64,000 nt of DNA from Cricetomys ansorgei. Taxonomy: Eukaryota > Chordata > Mammalia > Rodentia > Nesomyidae. The stretch spans positions 3,926,501 through 3,990,500 of the forward strand of contig JAMJFZ010001133.1 in NCBI GenBank assembly GCA_026225945.1. Reading direction: 5' to 3'. Numbering within the stretch: position 1 is the first letter of the stretch; every line of letters begins with the position of its first letter. Below are positions 55,096 through 64,000 of this stretch, piece by piece. The position numbers were made by a program, and so were the translations under genes. The notes beneath the pieces are model-generated. The model made no database searches and was not told the DNA's origin. It saw only the letters and a list, made by a program, of their open reading frames with translations.

Positions 55096-58000
55096 AAAAT
55101 TAAAGAAAAAGGCCATGATTTGAGAAGACATGTTGGGGTACATGGCAGGGGGTTAAAGAGAGTAAAGGCAAGTGACAAACGATGGAATTATATTTTCAAA
55201 CAGTAAAAAATCATAAAATTATTAGTTCTTTGGGAATTGCATATGATTTTGAATCATATTCACCACATTCCCCAACTCTCCCCAAAGAAATATACTTTTG
55301 ATATAGTGCCTATGCTAGAAATTAAGTGAAGGGTAATTCCTTGAAGTAAACTGGCTCATAATGTAAAGATATTCATACTTAGCTGAAATAGGATTGTCTC
55401 ACTTTGTAGTCTCCTATATAACATATATTACTTTCAGTCTTTTAAAAGTGTGATTTGATCATGTTAAATGAATGGTAATAGATTCTTTTGAAGTAAACAT
55501 TAGATACACAGACGTATGTATATTTTTACAAGGATAGAAAGAAATAGAGGGAGAGAGAAAGGGGGGAAAAAGTAGTTTGAATACGTGTCCCAAAGGTAGT
55601 TCATAGGCAGAACAGATCAACTGAAGAATGATATAAATTTTAAATTCAAATGTATAAAACTTATGTTCTGAAATGTAATGAAAGATACAGTTTGAATAAT
55701 ATTTTTCCTTTTGTGTTTAAATGTGTAGTTTCATAGGGAGCAGAAAAGCCATATAAACAGCCATAAGCCACAGAAGCAGATCTGCAGGTATACCTGTGTG
55801 TGTTCAGATGACTATTTGAGGCAACTTGGGAAAGTTTGAGTAATTGAGGGAAGTGGCTTTTTAGTAAAAACAATATATATTATTAAATATAATTATGCCA
55901 ACTTAAAAATCTCTTTGTTCTTTAAATATTCTGCCTAGAGCTGAGCTGGGAGCCTGTCTCAGCTGCAACAATAGCTATATACTACTGGTAACGGCTTTCT
56001 GTGTACCCATAGGTAAGGAACTGTCAAAATCATCAAACCTTGAAATTCTTTACTCCTACTCATCCTATTATTCTGTTTAATCTTTTGTTTTAACTATTTT
56101 TATCCTTAGAAGAGTAATAAATGCACATAGTTTAAAAAGTCAGTTAGTACTACAAGGCTATAATAAAGCACTCAGACACTATTGTCTCAGCCATTCTCTC
56201 ATGACTTCCTATGGACAAATGTTTCACCTCTTAAAAGAAGCTTCGTTCTATGGGTATTCATATATAGAACTCATATCTTCAGCTGTTATTTTTTTAGTTC
56301 TTAAATTATTTTCTGCTTCCATTTTCATGGAAGAAAATGAATTATCACTCAATTGTGAGCCCTGTTTCATCTTTCTAAAATAATTTTAAAATTAATACTG
56401 TGTGCCCTACAAAACATTGTGTTTTATTATGATATTGTGTTTTATCTAGATTTCATCTGTTTCTGTTTATCCTATTGATAAACATGCTATGGTACCATAT
56501 GGTAAAAATGACAAGCACACCTAAGGAAGAGGAATTTTGGATGCATCTATCAGATAATTAATGAGTTTGAATTCTTTCTATGATATTATTTACCACATAG
56601 TAAAATATTTAACAAATAAACTGATTACATTTATTCAAGTCCTCTCTTCTGGATCCTGCTATATCTTCTTACTTCAATCTGGATAATTGTATCTGCAAGG
56701 CAGCTATGGAACCAGGTTGCTGAGGTTTCTCTTTTCTCCCATACTAGACTTCTTGATAAACCTGTGGAAAATATACTGTTTTGGATATGATGTCTTTTGT
56801 ATTTATTTAATTTTCATACTTGGACACATGTTTACTTGCCTCTTGAGATGAGGAGTCATCTTGGTAAATATTTTAAACCTCACTATTGTTTTGAAAATAA
56901 CTTTATTCTGTGGTTTTCCTCCTATGTCACAGTTGAGGATATTTTAGCTTCATATTTCTGCATAATTTTGATGAATTTGTCTCATTGTCTTATATCTTCC
57001 AGGGTTGGAGAATTCATGTGCTAATATCTGTGGATGAGATTTGCTGTTTTCTTTACTTTGAACAACTCTAAAAATGTTTTTGATCACTGGTATTCTAAAG
57101 CTGCATTAAAATCTCTCCTTACTTGAGCTATTTTTTTTTTTATCCCTAGGTGACTGGTGAATTATTTCACAACTTTCCTGAAAATATTATTCTGTCCTTA
57201 TTGGGAACCAAACTGAACCAAAGTCATTGTCCCATTTCTTATTCCTTCTAGAATGAAGAATTCCCACTGTTTCACGCCCTCACTAGCACAGTTGATACCT
57301 TGTGTTTTAGTCATTGTTTTAAATTGCAACCCCATCACAGTGTCTGAGGCACAGTGACCTCTCTGAGTACATGTCTGCCCTCTGATGGATTTGGAAACAA
57401 GTCTTCCTTCTATTCCTTAGCTGAACTATTACTTTTCCAGGTGTTAAGTTTTGAGATTTAATGTTTTGGACGCCATCACTTTCTCAGATATGACATTTAT
57501 AAAGTCTATCTTTCTGTCTTTGGCCATTTTCAGTTGCTATTGATGTGGCCTTTTGCAGTACAGTTTCACCCACTTTTCATCATCCAAAAAGGTGTTGACA
57601 TTTTTCATTTTCTTTGACACTGATATAGGTGTATAGATATAAAGCTATGTTCTAATACTCAAAATATGTAACATATATACTAAACATATACTGTGAGATT
57701 TATGTATGTGATTTTATATATTTTTTCCTATTGAAATTTTATACATATAGCCCACTCTACAATGTGTTTACTCTCATTTCTTTTTATCTTCTCCCCATGA
57801 TTCCTTTATTTACTTTATTTCTTTCTTTATTTAACACCATCTGATTGACCTTCTTCGTTACATATCAAGTCCAATAAAAGCAGAGACTTTGCTGCCCGTG
57901 CCTGTGTAAGGGTAACTGGTACAGTGAGCTATTCAATTTTTATCTGTTAGGTTAATTAGTGTAGAGACAGTTTTTTATAAATTCACTGATTATTTGTAAT

Positions 58001-58672
58001 TATTCCTTTTCATTTTTGATCTGAAATGGTTATTCATCATTTTAGTTTCATCTAATGTAAGTAAACATCATGAATTAATAAATTTTGAGACTTTGATGTA
58101 GAAAATCCCTAAAAGACATATATAGCTCTGTCTCCGAGGAGAGTCTAGATATTGTCAAGTTGAAAATTATCATAAACCATCAAACATTTAGTCAATAAAT
58201 AAATATTATTTTAAAAAGTAAAATCATGGTTTAGTCAGAGATAGGTAGAATAATGAGATGAGTTAATATGTCTAAGTAAAAAAAATTAACATGCACATAT
58301 GCTTCAAAATTGCTAACACCCACTAATATGTGTATGCTACATAAAACATTGTTCTTGACAATTTGAAAAATCTGTGTTTCACTATTTTCGATTTGTGTAT
58401 AAATCTTGAAAATAGGCACAGATTGATACAATTTAAGAAACCTGATTTTTATATTTTTAAAAATAATTATTGTATTACATTTAGCATTAACATTCAGGAA
58501 TTTAAAAACCTGTGCACAGAGTAAAGGTTACTTACACATGTGTTCTTTGAAATGAGCACATTTCTATGAGTTGATTGGGTCCCCATAAGAATATAACAGG
58601 AAGTTATTCAAAATAACTTCTGTGAGAAAATGGTGTTCATTATAGGGTAAGTAAAAATAGGCTGATTTGAGC
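55093..58672. other. Long AT-rich stretch, no gene seen
   Basis: About 3.6 kb without recognisable SINE, LTR or L1 tail. Very old LINE sequence may be present (T-rich 56180-57850) but I cannot identify it. Short open frames (56201-56383, 56797-57024) lack motifs. Confidence 0.5.

Positions 58673-58723
<51 letters not shown>
58673..58723. repeat. (TA)n(TG)n microsatellite
   Basis: About 7 TA units followed by about 18 TG units. Confidence 0.98.
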
Positions 58724-58724
<1 letters not shown>

Positions 58725-59283
58725 TGTACATTTAAAAGCCAACAATAACTTAACAAACTTAACTATTTAGAAGTTAGACACATCATGATTTTTCAAATAG
58801 AGAACTTCTGACATTATTCAGAACTGCTTGAGAAGCTGATAATAATTATCACATTGACTACTACAGGGTTTTATTTTTGTTTAATAATTTCCTATTTTTG
58901 ATCTAACTCTCTTCTTCACCTCTATTTTCTGCATTCAGAAATATCGTTCTCCTGTCTGACACTTAGGGAGGTCAACAAGGAAACAATTGGCCAATCATGG
59001 AACTATTTTGAGAATACTGAAATCTAACAGGTAGATAGTAAAGAAAGGAACAGCAAGATATTTCCAATACCCAAGGACAATGCCAGAGAAATGATTTTAA
59101 ATTTACATCCTATAGAAACTGAGCTGCAACTGAAAGAGTAAAGAGAATTCACTACAATGAAATTACCGTAGATGTATGAAGAGAGGAACCATTAACAGGA
59201 ATAGATAAAGAGACCCTCCAATTTTGATTCAAGAATGTATGTTAGGCCATTAGTACCAGGGGATAAAGAGAAATAGTGTATTT
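58724..59283. other. Unannotated sequence
   Basis: No recognisable repeat or gene. Confidence 0.6.
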
Positions 59284-59296
59284 AAAAAAAAAAAAG

Positions 59297-59362
59297 CTAT
59301 GTGTTCCTCCTTTTCTATATGCATGAGAACTATGTGTATTCTTCCTTTTCTATATGCATGCC
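59297..59362. repeat. Tandem duplication of a 33-bp unit
   Basis: CTATGTGTTCCTCCTTTTCT (59297) and CTATGTGTATTCTTCCTTTT (59330) begin two adjacent units, each ending TATATGCATG plus a few bases. They differ by about three changes in their alignable parts. The array follows a 12-base A run (59284-59295) and overlaps the edge of an antisense SINE. Confidence 0.85.
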
Positions 59363-59522
59363 AAAACACATACAGGGCCCACAGAGGACAGAAGATGGTG
59401 CCAAAGTCTCTGAAGTTACAAGTGGTTTTAAGCCACAAACATGGGTGCTGGGAACTGAATTAAGATCTCCTGAGGAACAGCAAAAACTCTTACCCACTAG
59501 GACTTCTCTCCAGCTCGCCATA
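59340..59522 (-). mobile_element. B3-like SINE, antisense
   Basis: CATACAGGGCCCACAGAGGA, AGAAGATGGTGCC, GAAGTTACAAGTGGTTTTAA, CATGGGTGCTGGGAACTGAA and ACTTCTCTCCAGCTCG are the reversed body and head of a B3-type SINE. Moderately diverged. Confidence 0.85.
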
Positions 59523-59989
59523 TGGCATGTTACCCAGCATTGCCTCCTTTTCTGTAGAGTCATGTGATTGACTGATGAGGCAGAAATGATTATCCTTGCA
59601 TATGTAGATTTCAACAGACCATGCTGCATTTCTCAAGAGATTTTGGAATAAAAAAAGTTAAAGCCAGGTTGCTTCTCTTTTGAACTAAGTTTGAATATGA
59701 AGAATAATTCCTTGGAAATAAAACTTTATTTTATTTTATTTATCCAAGGAAAATAAATAAGAGTTTTGTAAGATACTGATGTAAGAACATATTCGTGTAT
59801 TTAGACTTTTATACATTTTAACAAGAAGTTTTAAAAATAAACATAGTTAATGTGTAACTTACAAAAACATTCTGGGGTATAAATCCAGGTATTTTAGCTG
59901 TGGAATAAACGTACACATTCAGAGAGAACCTGCAGGCTTTGTCAATAAATTCTGTAACAGGTCTTATTTTTAAAATACATGGGGTATTT
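59523..59989. other. Unannotated sequence
   Basis: No recognisable repeat or gene. TTTATTTTATTTTATTTATC near 59726 and GGAAAATAAATAA near 59748 suggest a local low-complexity stretch. Confidence 0.55.
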
Positions 59990-60183
59990 AATACTTAATC
60001 TTGATCGTCAACCTGCTTGGACCCAGAATCAATGAAGAGAATTGCCTCTGTGCATGTGTGTGAGGGCATCCGTGAAGAATCAATTGAGAATAGACTCTGC
60101 AGCCGCAGAGTGGCTGGCAGCTTCTGGCAGTAGATCCTGTACTGTGAGGCTGGAGCGAAAGCACTACTGCTTGCTTACCTGCG
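59990..60183 (+). mobile_element. MaLR-type LTR (outer), 5' part, interrupted
   Basis: AATCTTGATCGTCAACCTGC, TTGGACCCAGAATCA and GTGTGTGAGGGCATCCGTGA form the start of a common rodent LTR. It breaks at 60184, where a second LTR begins, and resumes at 60598. Confidence 0.65.
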
Positions 60184-60597
60184 TGCTGGCTATTTCTGTG
60201 TCAGTTGACACAAGGTAGACAAACTGGCGATAAAAGAGCTTCAAGTGAGAAAAGGTTTCCGTGAGACTGGAATCTATATAAGCCTTTAGGGCATTTTCTT
60301 AGTTAGTAGTTTATGGAGGAAGGGTCTAGCCCATTGTGAGTGGGGTCACCACTGGGAAGATGCTCTTTGGTTCTATAGGAAAGCAGGCTAAGCAATCATT
60401 AGGGAGCGTGCCAGTAAATAGCGCCCCTCCATGAACTCTGCACCAGCCCCCGCCTCTAGGTTCCTGCCTTGCTTGAGTCCCTGTCCTGACTTTCTTTGAT
60501 GGTGAACAGTGGAAGTGTAAGCTGAATAAACCCTTTCCTCCCTAAGTTGCTTCTGGTCATGTTGTTTATCACAGCAACAATAATCTCGTCTAAGACA
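60184..60597 (+). mobile_element. MaLR-type LTR (inner), sense, nested
   Basis: Begins TGCTGGCTATTTCTGTGTCA and contains GTTGACACAAGGTAGACAAA, AGGGCATTTTCTTAGTTAGT, CCCATTGTGAGTGGGG and GGTTCTATAGGAAAGCAGGC. The poly-A signal is in GCTGAATAAACCCTTTCCTC (60521-60540), and it ends GGTCATGTTGTTTATCACAG...TAAGACA. A complete LTR of 414 bp with TG...CA ends, inserted into another LTR. Clear flanking duplication was not found (ACCTG before, ACCTT after is the best approximation). Confidence 0.75.
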
Positions 60598-60925
60598 ACC
60601 TTTCTCTTTTTGGTATGAATGGCCTGTTGTTGATTCACTGTGCCTGCTCTTCACTGACATAGGAACCCTGTTCCTTTGATAATGTGGATTAATACCAGCA
60701 GCTTTCTAGGAATCTTCAGCACTCAGCACTCAGCACCAGATTGGGATTATTAAGACACCAAGACTAATGGTCTAACCAGCTACGGGGCTCTCAGTCTCTC
60801 CAGAGTGCACATGATCATTGTTGGACTGCCAGAATTCTGTTAGGAAATCCCCCTTTATTCTATATCTTCATTCTATTAATTTTGTTCATCTATAGAACCC
60901 TGACTAATACACTACAGTGGAAATC
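60598..60925 (+). mobile_element. MaLR-type LTR (outer), 3' part
   Basis: TTAATACCAGCAGCTTTCTA, TCAGCACCAGATTGGGATTA, CATTGTTGGACTGCC and CATCTATAGAACCCTGACTA continue the outer LTR begun at 59990. The CAGCACT unit is tandemly repeated near 60717-60733. It ends with AACCCTGACTAATACACTACA, a MaLR-like terminus. Confidence 0.7.
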
Positions 60926-61498
60926 AAGCCTCAATAATCTGTATGAGGAACAATGTTAATTCTGAAGCTCAAAATGAAGTGAGTCATGACAAAGTGGATA
61001 ACAAGTAAACATAGATATTTTGATTCTTCTCCCCTAATGACATACTCTGATTAAGCTGAAATCTTTTGGTCTATAGGTTTGGTCAATAATGATATTATCA
61101 CCATGGCTAGGAAGAATTGACTTCCTACCAATGCATGAGTTCATTCATGCTTAAAATGACTTTCAGTGGCGCCAGAAAGTCTTAGCTTTCTTCTTATTGA
61201 TATCATCATTGACCCCTTGAGAGCTGCTGAGCCAAGGGAATCATTGTGTAATCCTGAACAGACAAACCAGTGACCTGTGATCTCTTTCAACTCAAGCTTC
61301 TGGTGATCTGCGTTCATTACTACCACTGGCAGATTTCAGTTTCAGTAGTTGTTATTACCTTCCATTCGATACTCACATATGTGGACTAAATGTGTTTCCT
61401 TAAAACTTTGTGTGTGAAAATTATATTCGAAGTATATATCTTTCTTGTAAAACACTGGATAAAAGTCTTTTAAAATAAACAGATAGAAAACAATGAGT
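60926..61498. other. Unannotated sequence
   Basis: No recognisable repeat or gene. Confidence 0.6.
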
Positions 61499-61532
61499 CT
61501 CACCTTAAGGTGAGTGAGAGAGAGAGAGAGAG

Positions 61533-61572
<40 letters not shown>

Positions 61573-61578
61573 CGTGTA
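61499..61578. repeat. 16-bp perfect palindrome followed by (GA)n(TG)n microsatellite
   Basis: CTCACCTTAAGGTGAG (61499-61514) is a perfect palindrome. It runs directly into GAGAGA (about 9 units) and TG (about 17 units) ending GCGTGCGTG. Confidence 0.95.
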
Positions 61579-62109
61579 TTTGAAGTGAAAAATAGAGAAC
61601 ACTATCATTCCAGATTGACAGAACAAGGGCTGATATGGGAATTCAGATAGAAAGTAAACAATCTGTGAGCTAGAATATGCTGTAATACGTTTTCAACCTA
61701 AGTTTGAGGCAATATTAAAAACAAATTCAATATGACTTCTTTGTCATTTTTACACTTTTAAACAAAATACTCTTATTCAGAGGTAGATAATGTCCTTATT
61801 ACTGCTCCATTATATTATTTTACAGCTTGTTTTCTGATTCATACTTTTCAACTTTGATGACATCTATTTGCTTATTCAAATTCACCAGTCATGTAAAATT
61901 TGATATTTCTAAAAGAATCCCCAATTTTACACTCTACATACGTACTCCCGTAAATTTCAGTCCCATTTTCAAGCTATGCAATATTATCAATAGCCTCATC
62001 TAGTGAACAGGATCATTACACAACTCCACGTTCACTGTCTCATAATTTTAATTGAAAGACTTCCCTGAAACACCCTTTATATAAGTTCTGCCTTCTCCAT
62101 ATTTAGGAA
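61579..62109. other. Unannotated AT-rich sequence
   Basis: No recognisable repeat or gene. Confidence 0.6.
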
Positions 62110-62367
62110 CAGTACTGTTGTATTTCGTTTCTTTCTTTTTCTTCCTGCTTTCCTTCCTTCTTTCCTTTCTCCTTTTTTTCATTTTCTTTTCTTTCGTTTT
62201 TTTTTTGTTTGTTTGTTTGTTTTTTGGTTTTCTGAGACAGGATTTCTCTGTTTTAACTCTGGCTGTCCTGGAACACACTCTATAGATCAGGCTGGCCTCG
62301 AACTCATAGAGATCCCCCCTGCCTCTGCCTCCCGAGTGCTGGGATGGTGTGTGCCAACACCATGCAG
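62110..62367 (-). mobile_element. B1 SINE, antisense, with long pyrimidine-rich tail
   Basis: The reversed A-rich tail (62110-62228: CTTT/TTCC units, T runs, (GTTT)n) precedes GGTTTTCTGAGACAGGATTT. CTCTGGCTGTCCTGGAACAC, CAGGCTGGCCTCGAACTCAT, CTGCCTCTGCCTCCCGAGTG and CTGGGATGGTGTGTGCCAAC follow. It retains CpGs at GGCCTCGAACTC and CTCCCGAGTG, so it is the least decayed SINE in the window. The TTAAAG of the usual GGGATTAAAGGTG is deleted. Confidence 0.95.
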
Positions 62368-63273
62368 CATTTCTCTCCTGTCTGAATAGTGATATTTAGT
62401 TATATGCCTTTGACTTAAATTATGATCACCCACAATATTCCTTTCAGATTGGTGCCTAAAAGATTCCCCTGCATCTTAAGTCTAATGTCATGTCTGTGCT
62501 CGTATCTGGCCTAAAACCATCATGACAAATTCTAATTCCAATTATTTGGCATAAAGACTTCCAGAATTTAGAGATGAAATGTAACTCAGGACCTATGTCT
62601 TCTCCATAGTTCTATGGACCTTATTGTCTATGCGTGGTAACAAAGTATTTCTGTAAGCCAGTTAATTCTATTACATTTGTCTGTGTTTCAGGGCATTCCC
62701 TTGTCTCACCCAATAAATTTCATCTTGCTTATCTATCAAACTATCTTGATGACAGCAGATTCTGTTCCTTGAGCCCTTCAGCCCTAATCTTCTATCCAGA
62801 AATCACCTTTGGCTGTACATATTTTATGTTATATGAATGCTGATATATACAGTTAATTCCTAGAGTAATTAAAATAATAGATTCCCAAATTTGCTCCCTA
62901 GAGCTTATATAACCTGCCTCAGTTTCTGCCATTCAACAGGACCTCATTTACAGTTTTCAATCACATGGGAACAAATCATCCTACAGGGTCTCTATTTTAT
63001 TATTGAAGTAAGCTGTAAAACCTGTTAGCCTTTAAGACTCATTCATGATTATTTCCATGTGGTCAAAGATGAAATGTGGGATGATACCAGTTGAAGAGGT
63101 TAGCTAAAGAATATAAAGATTCTCTTGGAACAGAGAAAAAGATGGTGAAGAGAGTGATGAGAAATTAAGAGTAATAACTGCCACAATAGTATTATTTTGA
63201 TGATGCATTCTAACTTAATGGTATTTAAAAATATTAAAATTATAAAAAGTAAGCCATCACAGTACACATACAA
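62368..63273. other. Unannotated sequence
   Basis: No recognisable repeat or gene; the open frame at 62634-62843 is short and motif-free. Confidence 0.6.
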
Positions 63274-63385
63274 GCGCACACACACACACACATACACACA
63301 TACTTGTATACATATATACATAATATACATATACATATACGTACACATATACATAGTATATACTTGTGCACATGTACACATATAA
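63274..63385. repeat. (CA)n/(TACA)n compound microsatellite
   Basis: GCACACACACACACACATAC passes into TATACATATACATAATATAC and similar units. Open frames on both strands (His/Thr or Tyr/Val/Cys runs) are repeat translations. Confidence 0.95.
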
Positions 63386-64000
63386 CTAACTGTACTTGTA
63401 GCTTATAACAGTACTTTACAATGAATTGTATTGTATAAAACTCTTATTTCTGTTCAAATTTATTTCAGCTGTTCCCACTTACTAGAGAAAAATAGACTTT
63501 TAAATAAGGGGTATAGGGGGAAGAGGGAGGCAGTAATATGCTCATAGTTGTGATTCAGTGGCTGAGCCAGCTGATGCTCAGCTATTTAACAAGAGAACAG
63601 CTCTTGAAGAGGGTTGTGAATTAGTCTGGCTGAAACTCAACAATTTTGGGGGGAAAACCACATTTAGCCAAGAGGAAGTAAAGGACTGAGTGCTGTTAAA
63701 GATTTAATGAAACAGATGGCCCATTGTTGTGCAATGGAGCCACTACAATCAAGTCTGTTTTTAACCCGTTTTAAAGACTTGCATATATTGATGTTTCGAA
63801 AAGTAGATGCAGACCTTTAGAGAATCTATCCAGCAGTAGTATTTTTGTCCTCAATGGCTGAGTGGTAGTTTTGAACTGAATACTTTTTTAGAATGACATT
63901 ATGAAGCATTCTGTATTATAAGAAAAAAATCAGGACTATTTTAATTTCCATCATGGACAAACTTCTTGATAAAAATAAAGGGAAGAGCAGAGTAGGAAAA
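63386..64000. other. Unannotated sequence to the window end
   Basis: No recognisable repeat or gene. Purine-rich patches lie at 63508-63532 and 63640-63690. Confidence 0.55.

Noticed and set aside
54849..55206. Thr/His-rich and Val/Cys-rich open frames
   Set aside because: They are translations of CA/TG repeats.
1..64000. CRISPR arrays, operons, bacterial-type promoters or ribosome-binding sites
   Set aside because: The repeats are eukaryotic microsatellites and retrotransposons. There are no regularly spaced direct repeats with unique spacers and no prokaryotic gene density.
1..64000. CpG island or housekeeping promoter
   Set aside because: CpGs are sparse throughout. Small clusters occur only in the TG/CG microsatellite at 9.6 kb and in the B1 at 62.3 kb.

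Overview
This window looks like rodent nuclear DNA, most likely mouse, with rat not excluded. It is AT-rich, CpG-poor and built from rodent-specific repeats: B1, B3-like and B4/RSINE1-like SINEs, 3' ends of old rodent L1 (Lx-like) elements, MaLR/ERVL-type LTRs, and long CA, TTCC/CTTT and GA microsatellites. All family names are from recognition by eye, without a database search. I find no convincing protein-coding gene, processed pseudogene, tRNA, rRNA, CpG island or CRISPR array. The open reading frames are short and either cross simple repeats or transposon remnants or lack any recognisable domain. The window is best read as intergenic (gene-desert) or deep intronic sequence.

Layout. 1-6.2 kb: L1 3'-end fragments, a nearly spacer-free inverted repeat of about 590 bp (2101-2695), a repeat-free stretch with a POU/SOX/homeodomain motif cluster near 3.2 kb, an LTR-like block (4.5-5.8 kb) and a B3-like SINE. 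7.4-9.0 kb: a long minus-strand L1 3' region. 9.6-11.1 kb: a SINE/microsatellite cluster. 12.7-13.4 kb: a second minus-strand L1 3' region. 14.3-15.0 kb: a MaLR/ERVL LTR followed by a match to a tRNA-Leu primer-binding site and a collapsed provirus remnant. 15-35.5 kb: mostly unique sequence with scattered old SINEs. 35.6-40.7 kb: an LTR-like block, a B1 pair, a B4 SINE split by a 0.4 kb insertion, a MaLR LTR, and a 0.9 kb solo LTR sitting inside a CA microsatellite. 41-48 kb: mostly unique, with one L1 tail and a deleted MaLR LTR. 48.4-53.3 kb: two more MaLR LTRs and two large TTCC/CTTT tracts. 53-64 kb: mostly unique, with a nested LTR pair at 60 kb and a fairly intact B1 at 62.3 kb.

There are no genes whose joint function can be described. 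What can be read is a history of insertions: L1 tails nearly all on the minus strand, LTRs inserted into LTRs and microsatellites, and one local inverted duplication. Any function is likely to be regulatory; candidates are listed in the findings, with the tests that would decide. Nothing here amounts to a clearly new biological system. The inverted repeat, the split SINE with its unidentified insert, and the POU/SOX cluster are the best places for a second look.
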